A stretch of 64,000 nucleotides of DNA from Paralichthys olivaceus (GCF_024713975.1 NC_091103.1:139501-203500); one strand, 5' to 3'. Counted from the first letter of the stretch, positions 50,993 through 63,691 are shown. Program-made: numbers and translations. The notes: generated from the letters alone by a model not told the origin.

Positions 50993-52995
50993 TCAATACA
51001 TGAGATCTGCCCCCCCACTCCCGACCGACTCTTTGGTTTCCTGGAAGGGAAACTGGATCCCCGCCAGTCGGATGAGCAGGAGGTTGATTCCGTGGAGGAG
51101 GAAGACGAGGAAGAAGAGCCAGAAGCACCGGTCATAGCGCTCGCTGTATGTCTGGAAGACGAAGTTGACCTCGTTGAAGTTGGCGATACGCTCAGAGAGA
51201 TGGTGAAGCTTTACCTCCGACGCAAACAGGATCATCACCAGGCAGCTGCTCACACCTGCAGAATGAATGCAGTGTTAGTCCTCAGTCCTGACGCCTGACC
51301 TCAGTCCTGACCCCTGACCTCAGTCCTGACCCCTGACCTCAGTCTTGACCTCAGTCCTGACCCCTGACCTCAGTCTTGACCTCAGTCCTGACCCCTGACT
51401 TCAGTCCTGACCTCAGTCTTGACCTCAGTCTTGACCTCAGTCCTGACCTCAGTCCTGACCCCTGACCTCAGTCTTGACCTCAGTCTTGACCTCAGTCCTG
51501 ACCCCTGACTTCAGTCCTGACCCCTGACCTCAGTCCTGACCTCAGTCCTGACCCCTGACTTCAGTCCTGACCCCTGACCTCAGTCTTGACCTCAGTCCTG
51601 ACCTCAGTCCTGACCATTGACCTCAGTCCTGACCCCTGACCTCAGTCTTGACTTCAGTCCTGACCCCTGACCTCAGTCCTGACCCCTGACTTCAGTCCTG
51701 ACCCCTGACCTCAGTCTTGACCTCAGTCCTGACCACTGACTTCAGTCCTGACCCCTGACCTCAGTCTTGACCTCAGTCCTGACCTCAGTCCTGACCACTG
51801 ACTTCAGTCCTGACCTCAGTCCTGACCACTGACTTCAGTCCTGACCTCAGTCCTGACCCCTGACCTCAGTCTTGACCTCAGTCCTGACCTCAGTCCTGAC
51901 CCCTGACCTCAGTCCTGACCCCTGACCTCAGTCCTGACCTCAGTCCTGACTCCTGCCTCAGTTATTTGGTGTAAGTGATGTGTTTCTCACAGCAGATGAA
52001 GGTCCACAGGTAAAGTCCCATGGGGCCTTGCAGCATCTCGTAGGGTCGACCGAAGGCGTTGACAAAGAAGAAGCCGGTGGCCACGGAGGAGAAGAGGATG
52101 ACGACACCGCAGAAGAAGATGATAGTGACATGGAGGGCTGTGGGGATGACGCTCTGCAGGTCTGGAAAGACTGAGACAGGAAGAAGAGAAAGACGAGTGA
52201 AACCTGTAGAAGACGTCTCCTTAGCAACACAATGACATCATCAGAATGTCAGCTTCACTTCAACGTTCCCACTTCGTCTGATTAAAGTCTGAACGTCCTG
52301 TAAACTAATACACTTTCAAACCTAGATCAACTTCATCTGTTCACAGAGGAGGATTGTTTACAGTGTGCTGTCCTGAGGACAGAGCAGCTTTGTCTCTTCG
52401 TCCAATCAGCTGAGACCTCGTTACTGAGGAGACCTGCTCCGACCCGGCAGCCTCACAGTCCTGGACCTGGACCTGGATCTGGACCTGGATCTGGACCTGG
52501 ATCTGGATCTGGATCTGGACCTGGATCTGACTCACTGATTAACTGTTTGTTTGTAGTACTATTAATTGATGATTGACAGATCTAATAAATAAAAATAAGC
52601 AATAGGAAACATTGATAATTATCAATGGAGTAAACAGCGCCATCAGTGACGTCAGACATGAGAATGACTGATCCAGGGTCAGGTCCTCTTGTCGTGTCTC
52701 CTGCTCATCGATAGATTCTTTAGTCTCCACACAGGAACTCACAGTAGAACCGGGACGCTCGGCCCCCCAGGCCGCACTGCTTCAGCCTCTGTCCGGTGAA
52801 CAGTCCGTAGCTCAGCTCTCCCAGGAACTTGTCCAGTTCGGGTCCGGTCGCGTTCACCAGCTCGGCCCCGGTCCGGCACAGCGCGGTCCCGCGGATCCAC
52901 AGAGGAAGACCCGTCACCACAGCCGCCGTGAGCGCGCAGCACAGACCGAGGACACCGGAGACCGAGAAGAAGACCCGTCTGTTACCGGAGGACAT
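50993..52995 (-). CDS. clrn1: Clarin 1 (Usher syndrome 3A orthologue)
   Basis: Four-pass membrane protein of the clarin/tetraspan group, needed for hair-cell bundles and photoreceptor synapses. Three exons on the minus strand: 52995-52743, 52170-51991 and 51255-50993, giving 231 codons plus stop (human 232). The start is MSSGNRRVFFSVSGVLGL, with the first membrane helix at about 8-30. N48 in LVNATG matches the human glycosylation site that is mutated in Usher 3A. The motif GLFTGQRLKQCGLGGR is family-typical, and the end ADLMY equals the human end. Splice phases (1, 1) agree. It is transcribed towards tsen34. Confidence 0.96.
51285..51957 (+). repeat. GACCTCAGTCCTGACCCCT minisatellite (clrn1 intron 2)
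   Basis: About 45 short units of 13-18 bp (cctgacctcagt, cctgacccctga, cttgacctcagt) filling nearly all of clrn1 intron 2. Confidence 0.92.
52440..52527 (+). repeat. CCTGGATCTGGA hexamer array (clrn1 intron 1)
   Basis: About 14 six-base units ggacct/ggatct in clrn1 intron 1. Confidence 0.85.
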
Positions 52996-53169
52996 GATGA
53001 AGGGAGCGAGAGAGAGGGAGGGGGAGGAGAGGGGGGGTATCTCTTAAACAACAGAGATGACGTCCAGGTCACCATGGTAACAAGGGGTTAAATTACAGGG
53101 GGGGACTCAGTCAGTGTGAGTGTGTGTGTGTGTGTGAGTGTGTGTGAGTGTGAGTGTGACATCATTGTG

Positions 53170-53765
53170 TTGTTCTAGTTTACAAACTCACTTTAATCTC
53201 CGTCCAGTGTTTCACAAGCAGAGTGAACACAATTTGTCAACGTCAACAATGACCCCCCCCCCCCCATGCACATGCAAGTTAGTCATGGAGTTCCACAAGG
53301 TTCTGTCCTTGGACCGATACTCTTCACCTTATATATGCTCTCTTAGACAACATCATCAGAAAGCTCCACAGACTCTTCCATTGTTACGCAGACGACACCC
53401 AGCTGTACATTTCTCTGAAGCCTGATGAATCTAATCACTTAGTTCAACTTCAGGAACGTCTCAAGAACATCAAGGCCTGGATGAGCCAGAACTTCTTACT
53501 TCTAATTCAGACTGAGGTCGTTGTCACTGACCCTCAACATCTCAGAGAATCACTGTCTGAACAGAGTCACCTTGGTGTCAGTTTGTCCTCCAGCTCCACT
53601 GTGAGGAACCTTGAGTTATGTTGGACCAGGACATCTGACCAACACATAGAACAAGTCTCTAGGACAGCTTTCTTCCACCTGCACAATATTAAGAACATTA
53701 GAAACATCCTGTCTCAGAAGGACGCTGAGAAACTCGTCCATTTGTTCTCTAGACTAGATTAACTC
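53170..53765 (+). mobile_element. LINE fragment, L2-clade-like reverse transcriptase (plus)
   Basis: Plus-strand sequence matches the same family as 37420-37760: hmvm-type acaatgac(C13)atgcac, VPQGSVLG-like wording in another frame, then ADDTQLYISLKPDESN-like text, MSQNFLLL and VSRTAFFHLHNI, KIRNILSQKDAEKLVH-type end. It has several frame breaks and no flanking endonuclease domain. A decayed fragment just upstream of clrn1. Confidence 0.75.
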
Positions 53766-53860
53766 TTTATTATCAGGACGTCACAGGAAGTCTGAGAAAA
53801 GTCTCCAGTGTGTGTTTGTGTGTGTGTCACATCACCAGAGAAAAGAATCAAATTAAAATA

Positions 53861-53866
53861 TTTATT
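53861..53866 (-). terminator. Candidate distal poly(A) signal of the LRCH gene
   Basis: TTTATT on the plus strand is AATAAA for the minus-strand LRCH transcript that ends with the soluble tail exon. The implied 3' UTR is about 3 kb (56863 down to about 53850), plausible but unproven. Confidence 0.4.
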
Positions 53867-56863
53867 TCATGAATTGAAGTCAACTCAGTTAAAATCTTTT
53901 TACAAAGTGAAAAAAGTCAAACCAAAATAAAACCTGTGAAAATCAAAGTGTCTTTGTCGTTCTCTGAAAAACGGTGGAATGTCCTTTAAAAGCTTCAGAC
54001 CCCACGGTCACATGATGCGCCGCCGCCATTACGTGTCCCGTTACATGACGTTTTCCCATGACTCGCCACCACCGCAGGAAAAACACACGAGAAGGAAAAA
54101 ACATTAAACTGTACAAACATGAGCCCACATGGTTCACCTGTCCGCTCAGTGCACGGAGACACAGGATTGGACGGCACACCTGTCAGTCACAGCCTGAAGC
54201 CCCACCCTTTGAGGTCACAGTGTTGGATGAGCAGATACTGATCCGATATCGGTGTCGGACCCGGGACACGTGATCAGCTGCTGCTTTAGTACTTTAACAT
54301 CTCACCTGGCTGCAGTGACATACAGGTGCACTCTGGGATATGGTTGGGTGTGGTTACAGGTGTGCTATGAACCAGGGGAAAAACATTTCTCGTCTTTTGA
54401 CGTCATGGCAACACACATCTCATATATACATATATAAATATACATATATATATATATATATATACATATAAATATACATATATATACATATACATATATA
54501 AATAAATGTATATATGTATATATTTACAAGATATATCTGTACACATACATTTGATAGAGTTAAATTGTGACTGCTGACATCACAGTTTTAGTGTCGGTCA
54601 CCTGTTCACCATGAAAAATGTCCCAGCATGCAACACTAACAGGATGAGGAGACGCCGTTACCACCTGACTGACCTTGTCCAATCACATCAGGACCTTTAG
54701 GAAACAGTTCAGCGAAGTTTGGAAAAATGATTTTTACTGTAAAAGGTTTAAAGAAGTTGGTTTCATATTTATCTCGTTTCACATGTTTTCACTCTGAAAA
54801 CATTCAGTCAACTCCAGTTTATGTTCTGAAACTCAGGTTCTAGATTAAGTGGAAAGAAAAACATCTCTTAAGTTTTGGTGTGAAGTTTCAGAACAATGCT
54901 CGAGGTTCTTCTCTCCACAGACGACAGATCTGCTCATTGTGTTTGTCTAGAATGTTGTTACACAGAAACATGTATTTATACACATGTATAATATGTCTTT
55001 GTTCTTTTTAAAACTTGATTTTAATCATGAACATGTTTTGAAAAGTATGAATAATTTAAATGAGGGATGGGCAGGGCTGTCCACATACTATTGTCCATAT
55101 ACATCAGTCTCGACATTCAAACTTAATATTGATCCAATTTATCATCGTTGATAAAAACTAATCCAGATGCACGATATGATCACATGTGGCCGATCAAACA
55201 GGAAGTGACAGCGTCTCTAACATCTGTTCAACCTGACAACGTCCGTGAGAGCCGAGGAAAGTCAAAAGTAAACAGTCAAGTAAAAATGAGCCGGTGCAAA
55301 GTAACATGTCTGATGAGCCTGTGAGTCAGAGCTGAGGGCTGAACCAGATCCAGATCCAGATCGAGTTCTGGTTTAAGGTTAAACTCTGGATCTGATGGAG
55401 ACTAAAAACAGAGCTGAATGATTACAGCAACATGTGAGCTAATGTTAGCACTGAGATACTTTTGCCTCGTACCACTATCAAGTAGATCAAGTTTAGCTAA
55501 CGGCTAACTCTAAAGCTATCTTTAATGTTTCATATAAGCAGCATTTTCAGCTTCTGTCCACCTGTTCACTACATTTCAATTTAAGAGATGTTAACATGTC
55601 TCAACTCACTTTATCACTAGGAACTGACATTAGCATCAATCTATGTTAGAATGATTAGATAAAGTTTAAATTACAGATTTTATTATTACTGGCTAATGTT
55701 TACGAGCTTAAGTTACAAACTAGCTTTTCAATGTTCGCTAACCTTAGAGCATTTCAAACCAGCAAATGTTTTATATTAAAAATGTTAGATATCTGATACT
55801 TGTTTTATCTATATAAAATACTGTCAGCCGTGAAGTGCATTAGCTTCAACTTTAAACTAGGTTCATAATGATAGCTACTTTTTACATTACAGTTTTACGT
55901 TGACTATTGCTAGTTAGCAATGTTAGTCGCTAAACAATCTTTATTGTGGTTAGCTGACATTAGCAATGAATTCAAATCTGATGCTTTCAGCTAAAAGGTA
56001 TTTAAGGTTTAGTATTATTAAGATGCGTTAAGATCCAAACCTTTAGCTTTGGTTAGCAGTGAGCTACATTAGTGACATTTGTAAACTGTGCTTCAAGGTT
56101 AGCTATCGTGAGCAATTAGCTACACTAGCTCAATGTGCAAACTCACTTAGTTAGTGTATTTGTTTTTTATTTAACTTTAGGTTCTAACGTCGATTGGTTT
56201 TGAGTCTTATAAACAGGATTTCTCACTTGAACATAATAACATCTGGATTCAACTTTTTGGAACCATAAATACATAAGTTAAATAAGATTAAATGGTCAAT
56301 AATTTCAGCTAAAATAATAAAAACGTTGGTAGGTGTGTAATAGTGTTTAAGTGACTGGCAGCTCAGCCAATCACAACTCAGGATATTCAAAATAAATTCA
56401 TCAGTTAGCATTAAGGAATCTTTTCACTCTTTTCCAAGTGGAAAAAAATAAAAGACTTTTCTTTAAAGTTGAAACTAAATTTAAAAACACAAAAAGTTAA
56501 AAAACAAAAGAAAGATGTCTGATGCAGAAAAGTGAGAATATTTAATAGACAGGATTTCTGCTGCTCGTGGAATATCACAAATTTGAAACGTGTTCCCGTG
56601 GAAAGCAGCTGCCATGTCATTAAAGTTCTCACTTTTCATGGTAATTTGTTCTCTGTGGTGACGACGACTTCAGCTCGTCTGTCTCATCGAGACGGAGACG
56701 TCTGATCGTTCAGCTCGTTTCACGTCTCCATCAGATCAACTGTTTTCATCTACAACTCATGTTCAAGTTTCCTGAGGCTGACGGAGCGCGATGCTAATGA
56801 CGAGGAGGAGGATGGTGGTGGTGTTAGCGTTGCCGACTTGGCGTCACAAGGTGCTGGTGGGGT
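53867..56863 (-). other. Long AT-rich 3' UTR or flank of the LRCH gene
   Basis: No exon seen. Bases 54417-54530 are a TATACATA microsatellite. Bases 55080-56200 are AT-rich and unique-looking, with several agcta/gttagc words. Consistent with a long 3' UTR on the minus strand. Confidence 0.4.
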
Positions 56864-56995
56864 TCATGATGTTGTTGTGGTTGCCATGGTGATGGTGTGT
56901 CGGGGAGGGGCGAGGTCGAGCAGAGCACTGACGGTCCCGGCCACTTGGGGGAGCCCTTGATCTTCCAGAATGTGAAGAGGAAGACACAACTGACT
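56864..56995 (-). CDS. lrch3: LRCH alternative last exon, soluble tail
   Basis: Follows acceptor ctctgtag and reads 43 codons plus stop: SQLCLPLHILEDQGLPQV, then AGTVSALLDLAPPRH. This matches the usual end of the LRCH CH domain (CLPLHILEEKGLGQVAVTVQ in human as I recall). It completes the CH fold without a membrane segment. Confidence 0.85.
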   Translation of the reverse strand, partial: SQLCLPLHILEDQGLPQVAGTVSALLDLAPPRHTITMATTTTS

Positions 56996-59900
56996 CTACA
57001 GAGAAAGACACCACAGAAGAAGAAGAAGATGGGGGGGGGGGGATGAATAAATTAAAATTAAAATAAATGAACGAATAAAATGGTATAAATCATGGCAACA
57101 GAAAATATAGAGCAAATACATCAACTAAAAAAATCATGAGAAGTGATGGAGGAAAGAAAAGAGACAGAAGATGCTCAGTTTGATGCTGTATCTGAGGGGA
57201 CACACTGTCTCTGAGTGAGGGGACACACTGTCTCTGAGGGGACACACTAAAAACATAAATAAATAAAACATTTCCTTTAAGTTTGAGTCACAGATGAGTC
57301 TTAGTTATTTATATGAACAGATCATCATCATCATCATTTTGTATAAAAAGTAAAGTCAAGTTTTCAACATTTGTCTTTTATTTCCAACCCCAAACGAGTG
57401 TCTGATTCCACTGCAGGAACCGGAACCCGGATTTTGTCTTGTGTTTTACAGAGCATCACATAACGTTCTTTAACATGGTGGGATAGAGTGTTACGCTTAG
57501 CGGGGCGCGTTAGCTTTGGCGAAGGCAACAACAGATGTTGAGTTATGATTCTCTAAGTTCCTGCAGTGGAACGAAGGACACGTGTCAACACTGAAACGCT
57601 TCAGCACTTCTCATGATAAAGGTCAAGTGCTTTATATTGTTGAAATGTATATTCATGACTCATCAGCGTAGTTTCTCCAACACTGTTGGTATCAGAGGAA
57701 GTCGACAAGTAGAAGACATGGGGGGGGACTCAGACAGGCACACAATCGTAAGGCACAGGGGCGGTGCTTCAACAGGCAGGTAACAAGCTTCAAGGTAAAT
57801 CTCCAAGTGTGGGGATTGTCTAGTTTTACACGATCACATGATCCTCCACAGCTTAAAAGAATCTCTAAACATCGAGGAGGGAATGGACATATGGCAAACT
57901 CAGCAGAAACAAAGACACTGCTTTGGCTTGTTCTTGGGTGTCGAGCCCTAAAACGTCCCAGATCAAGGCCAATGAGTCCTAATTAAAAGGTCCAAGTAAA
58001 AATGTAGGTTTAAAGATCCCAGAACAACCATTGCCAGTGTTGAACTTTAGGTCCAAACAAAGTCTGTGTGTGTCTCTGGCTCTGCAACCTTATCGGCTGC
58101 CGTGGAGTAGATTCAAAGAATCTATTGTCAGGTTTGGGGATGGTAGCAGAACATTTCCAGTCAAAATACTTGATTCCAAATGAAGTCAGAAGTCAATTGT
58201 GATTCAAAGTCAAAGCTAAGTCCAGAAGGTGCTTGGAGTGAAGTCACTGCTTGTTTGCTTTGACAGGAACCAGTCGATTCAGGAATCTCCTAGACACCTT
58301 TCAGTGGAAGACTCTGTGTACATCTAAGTGATAGGAGACCCCAAGATCAGACCCAGAACACACTGGAGATGTCTCATCTGTCCAGGGAACACCTCAGGAT
58401 CCCTGGGTCTGGGCCGCTGGGTTTACTTAACTCAACCTAGGTGAGCAGCAGACAGAAGATGAATGAAGGGATCACACTTGAGTTGTGTCCAAATTCATCA
58501 GACAAATTGTTGAGAGCAAGTCACGTGTGTCTACTCAGTTGACACAGCAAGGATTTTAATACCTGAAGGATGATTTGATGTGAGAATGATCTCTGAAGGG
58601 ATTTTAATTTGATAACTTCAGATTAAAAGCTTCAGAACAGCCACCGCTGAGTTTAAACATCAAACATGTCACTCAACTTTGTTTAGGGCATTTTTCACTG
58701 GAAAGTCTTCAAACTAAGTTTTTCCTCCATACAGGTATGATGGTTCTTAACATGTTGGTTTTAGCTGGGATCCATTTCTCTCACTCAATCTAATCATACG
58801 TGAATCAGAGGCTCTGGTTGCCACGGCTCCACGCTCACCACTGCACTGACTCTGACTCCACATGACGTCAAAAGCACAAGGTGAAATGTTGGTATCTATG
58901 GTTGAGACAAAGAAGGGGATTGATGAGCAGCCACGTTAGGGTTCACCAGAGAGAGGCGGAGCTCAGACATTTAAAGGGAACTGATGTTCCTTCAAGCCCG
59001 CTGATGTGGTTCATTGACTGATTGTTGAGCGGATGTTTCATGAGGGCCATGAGAACCAAGGACTGACCTCCAACACCCTGGAGCAGTGATATAGCTCATC
59101 TGACCTGGGAACGCTTGAAGGAAAAGCTGCAGGATGAGAGAGGGACGTCTGGGACAGAACTAGATGGATGATAAAAGTAGCCTCCAGTTTATTTCCCTCT
59201 TGATTCTTTAAATGTTGTGCTGTGAATCTTGTATTGATGGATTGTTGTGCTGAGATGTTTGTGTCATCAGATATGTGTCTGGAAACATTATCGTAGATCT
59301 GTGGATGGTTTGCTCTCAGGTTCAGACGTTTGGTGTCAGGTGGACGTAGATCACACACAGCACCAACATGATTGACAGGTAGAAGAGGGCGAAGCCAGCC
59401 AACTGGACCCGAGGGGAGGGGCTGGTCGGGGGGTGGGCCACAGAGAGCAACATGCCCACTGTCCCATAAACCCCACCCCCTTTCCCCTCCAGGACCTCCC
59501 CCACCGAACAAAGACTGTCCTGAGGGTTTGTGTCAGGGTGAGATGGACACGGTGACGAAGGAGTGAGACGGACAGAAGAAAAAAAGGATTCATGAAAGGC
59601 GGGAAGATGGAAGAGAAGAAAGAAAGTTGTTAGTTGAGGAAAATTAGCTTTTTTTTTTAAACCAAGAAAAGAGACAAGGAGCAGACAGTGACGTCACAGT
59701 CAGTTATACCTCATGCATCAACCCACTGTGACGTCAAATACTGACACACTGCTACTGACGTCACAAGTTGGTTTATGAGCTGCGTTTTGACATTTTGTCC
59801 AGCGCCATCTTGTTTTTTGAAAACCAGATGTAATCATATTTGGACAAGGTGATGAAATGTTTACTGACGTTATAAATCAAGTGATTTACTCTGGACCCGG

Positions 59901-62531
59901 AGTCTGTGTATAAACAGTCAATAAATGGAACTGACGGGGATGCCATGACCATGTGAACACAGATCGAGAGGCATTGATAAACGTCATCCCATCTCTCTCC
60001 CTTTTCTCCTCCATCCCTTCCTCTGCTTCTGATGGAATGAGGCAGGACTCCTCAAACAATCACCTGAGATAAAAACCTCAGCGACATTACTGTGAATCTG
60101 TGACATCAGGGTTCACTACCTATTTTTATTTCCTTCTGCAGGATTTCCAATTATTAATTAATTACTTTTGGGAGAAATTGAATATAAAATAATCCTTGTG
60201 ATGTTTTCACTGGTGTGTTTCATCTAAATTGTATGAATTGTAGTTTTCTTGACCATAGAATTATCCTTTTATATTTAATACTTTATATTTACATGGGGGG
60301 GGGGGGGGGTTCTCTCTGTGGAGGCTGACGTGTTTTTTAATGTCGATCAAACTTGACAAACTAAAACTGAACTTCACCACAGGTTCTATTTCATGTTGGG
60401 AAGAGGGGGTGAGGTGAGGAGTATCCAGCTGCAACATGAAACTTCACCTCTAGATGTCACTAAATTCTACACACTGAACTTTTAAGACTTGACCTGAAGT
60501 CAAGTGAGTGGACATGTCAAGCTCAGAGTGTGTGTGTGTGTGTGTTACCTGTGGGACTCCGATCCTGCGACATGCCTCCAAGAAGTTTTCTACGTTTCGT
60601 CGACATTTGGCCATGGTGAGTTTAGGCTGCAGGACACAGTTCATGTTATTGTTATAACCACCAGCAGCAGCAGAGGGCGCTTTCTGCTTGTTACTGAAAA
60701 TCATCTGTACAATCACAGCTCACCACAGCAGGGGAGGGGACGTGGATGCTGGGGACGGACCGCGGTCTCACATGATTAGCCAGGTGACACAGCACCACGC
60801 CATCAGTCAGAGCTGCTCCCAGGTCGCTTGGCAACGACACTTTGAGACGAGCCTCGATGTTCTGGACCGACAGACACACAGACAGACAGAGGTTTACATG
60901 CGTGTCACATGACGCCGATGCGTGACACACAGGTTGTGTTGTGTTAATGTACAATTCTGAACATTGTAACTACTGGCTACACTGCCCCCACGATTTCCTG
61001 TGGTATTGCCCTGTTTCATTTGTTTCGTCTGTGTCTGTAAACTTTCGAAAGACGAGCACAAAATGAACGCAGAGCACAAACAGAAGGTTCCGTCCGTTTC
61101 TAATGTTGAACCTTCAGTTGAAACCATCAGGTGTTAAACAACAGGTCAGGTGACTTAAGTTCAGGTGGAGGACAGGTGAGAACAGACCTTTCTGAGCTGA
61201 TCCACCAGCTCAGCATCTTCTCCAACCAGAGGCGGAGCAGCAGAAGCCTCCTCCTGGTTCTGAGGAGGAGGAGCAGCAGCAGCATCATCCCCTGCAGGAC
61301 GGAGAAGGAACAGCAGGAGTCAACACTTCAGATAGTTGACACGTGGTCTCCTTGTGTAATAATGCTTTTATCAGCTCAACCCTGTATTGCACAATCAAGT
61401 TACATGGATATTTTCTTTTTGTGACGTTGCATTAATATATAAATAGTTATATGACCATAAAATAACTATTCACATTTGGGCCTCGAAGCAGTTTCTGTCT
61501 GCATGAGACGGCCACATCACAATACTACAACTAATCTATAGATACCAGGATGGGTTCAATCTCATGTTATTCATCAGTAACACAGCCTCTGATTGGTCGA
61601 CAAATCAGGAACAAAGCCTTGTTAGGCCTGATTAGTTGACAGACTCAACCCAAGGCATTGTGGGATGGTTGGTTAACCGCTAACAACCATGCTAAAATCA
61701 ACAATGACTGTTTTTAACTTGGAAATGGGAAAATCATCCCAGAAAACATCCAGTATTTGATGTGTCATCATGGATAATGTCTCCTAAAAGACAGTAAAGT
61801 TCAAGGCTGGATTAAACACTAAGGGATACAATCACCATGGAGGGATATTTATTGGATTCCACCAATCTGAGCAAAAACAAGTCTCTAGAGTGCATCGTTT
61901 CTGAGATATTTCGTCATATGGGTGCTAAATTGTGAGGGTTAAAAGTTTCTTACCTTTCCTCCTTTCTTCTTTCAGACCGAGGCGAAACAGGAAGCTCTCT
62001 GGCCTTAGACTGGCTGTTCGACAGGAAGTCCCGCCCCCTGAGCTGGGGTAAGAAGGTGATTGATTGGCTGGAAGAAAAAACTGAATCAGTCACTGTCCGT
62101 GAAAAAGGACATAAAAATCAGAGTCACGTTTGTGATAACTTACCTGTAGGAGACAGAGTTGCTCTGTCTTCACCCTGCAGAGACAAGACAGGACAGATTC
62201 ACACCTGAACATATCTGAGATACCTGTACACGCCTGGAAATACCTGAGTTACCTGAACACCCCTGAACATATCTGACAGTTACCTAGACACACCTGAACA
62301 AATGTGATGACACCTTTAAGTTAAACGAAGTTTAATCTGAAGTTTCTGATTGACGTCTAAACTCTACTCATAATCTGTGTTCAGAGAAAATGAACTGAAC
62401 AAACAAGATGAAAAGATTTAAGTTTTTAAAGCCAGTAACCATGGAAACAGAGTGAGGGGTTAGGGCCGCAGGGTGCAGTACCTGCAGTGGACAGGAGGTG
62501 GCGTTAGCAGAAGCATGAGAGCAAAAGCTGT
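56864..62531 (-). CDS. lrch3: Leucine-rich repeat and calponin-homology protein, 3' half (probably LRCH3)
   Basis: Cortical scaffold protein; only the C-terminal exons lie in the window, and the leucine-rich repeats would be beyond the right edge. Minus-strand exons: 62531-62482, 62174-62144, 62037-61954 (LRPESFLFRLGLKEERRKG), 61291-61188, 60861-60724 and 60626-60549. The last two encode the CH domain, with DLGAALTDGVVLCHLANHV and KLTMAKCRRNVENFLEACRR. Two alternative last exons follow in the same phase 0: 59519-59322 (membrane tail) and 56995-56864 (SQLCLPLHILEDQGLPQV, ending TTTTS). The CH wording and the human 3q29 neighbourhood with RPL35A favour LRCH3; LRCH1 or LRCH4 is not excluded. Confidence 0.85.
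57406..57571. mobile_element. Fold-back element with 15-bp inverted ends
   Basis: TTCCACTGCAGGAAC at 57406-57420 is the exact reverse complement of GTTCCTGCAGTGGAA at 57557-57571. The 136-base interior is non-coding. The layout fits a small DNA-transposon derivative. It lies between the two LRCH tail exons. Confidence 0.5.
57574..59321 (-). other. Spacer between LRCH tail exons
   Basis: No exon or tandem array recognised. The 3' UTR of the membrane-tail form probably ends near the minus-strand AATAAA at 59188-59193. Confidence 0.4.
59322..59519 (-). CDS. lrch3: LRCH alternative last exon, membrane tail
   Basis: Follows acceptor acccctcag-type sequence (ccctcag at 59526-59520) and reads 65 codons plus stop in phase 0: DSLCSVGEVLEGKGGGVY, then a proline-rich link and the hydrophobic segment LAGFALFYLSIMLVLCVIYV, ending HLTPNV. 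The first 30 residues align loosely with the soluble tail exon (LC..HILE..G). The membrane end resembles the LRCH4 C-terminus as I remember it. Confidence 0.8.
   Translation of the reverse strand, partial: DSLCSVGEVLEGKGGGVYGTVGMLLSVAHPPTSPSPRVQLAGFALFYLSIMLVLCVIYVHLTPNV
60150..60487 (+). mobile_element. MITE-like element, copy 3 (LRCH intron)
   Basis: Shares ataaaataatccttgtgat, gatgttttcactggtgt and cctctagatgtcactaaatt with copy 2, and keeps the right end ttctacacactgaactttta. The left inverted end is lost or decayed. A G16 run at about 60294-60309 interrupts it. Confidence 0.65.
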
Positions 62532-62994
62532 CTACAGACGCCCCAGTCACAGACTAACAGACAACAAAGAGACAAACGCAGGGAGTGACAGACACCACAA
62601 GATGAAGTTTGAACAGAAAGGAAAAAGAAGTCTGTCGTCTCACATGGTGTCAGGTCAGGTCACATGGTACAGATCACACCTACAGGTCTTTAATGACTCA
62701 AGTGGACACCTGAAGTCCACATCGGTCTCACACCTGGTCAGCTGAGGAGGCTCCTGCTCTGTGACCAAGGAAAAGTATGTGGACACGTGATGTGTCAGAG
62801 ATCTGAGCTCAGGTGAGTCCTCCATGTTTCACACCTGAACCATGAAACTGGAGATCACACCACCACAGGTGTGAGACAGAACCTGAGAAACATTAAATGA
62901 GTTCACACAGAAAGAAGCTGGTCTGTGTCACACCTGTCTGTGGGAACCAGGTCGTCTCTTTATAGTGTTTGTATTAAAGTCAGATTCAAACACC

Positions 62995-63195
62995 AGGACA
63001 CACTGAGAGACAGACAGGTAGAGAGAGACAGTCAGAAAGAGAGTGGGGGAGAGAGATACAGTAAGAGAAAGTCAGAAAGAGAGAGAGACACAGTCAGAAA
63101 GAGAGGGGGACAGGTAGAGAAGGACACAGTCAGAAAGAGAGCGAGACAGGTAGAGAAGGACAGTCAGAGAGACACAGGTAGAGAGAGGGAGGGAG
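62995..63195 (+). repeat. GACAG/GAAAGAGAG purine-rich repeat
   Basis: Diverged units of gagagacacagtcagaaaga and caggtagagaagga, probably in an LRCH intron. Confidence 0.8.
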
Positions 63196-63439
63196 TGATG
63201 AAAATAAAAAAGATAAATATAAAATCATATTTGATGCAAGAAAGAGAAATAAAAGTGAGGACGAAGAGAAGAAGGAGTTAATACAGGAAACAGATTTGAT
63301 CTCAAGATAAGATTCAGATTAAAGTGACTGTTATTAAATTATTAATATGAAGATTAAAGATGAGTCACAACACAAAGTCAGTGTTAAACATCAAGTTAAA
63401 TATAAACACGTGTTCAATCCACAGCATCAGACCTGAAAG

Positions 63440-63503
63440 AGGTTAGTTTACAGACAGACAGGTAGAGACAGACAGACAGACAGACAGGTAGAGACAGACA
63501 GGT

Positions 63504-63550
<47 letters not shown>

Positions 63551-63567
63551 GGTAGAGACAGACAGAC

Positions 63568-63606
<39 letters not shown>

Positions 63607-63609
63607 GGT

Positions 63610-63644
<35 letters not shown>

Positions 63645-63691
63645 GGTAGAGACAGACAGACAGACAGGTAGAGACGGACAGACAGACAGAC

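Noticed and set aside
62037-62042. LRCH exon starting at 62042 (acceptor ccccag)
   Set aside because: That acceptor gives a phase that puts a stop in the preceding 31-base exon. The acceptor five bases downstream (agctcag) keeps an open frame through all exons.
62735-62765. Extra tiny LRCH exon on the minus strand
   Set aside because: Only about 20 bases between a weak acceptor and a gtgtgag donor. Phase with the next exon could not be verified.
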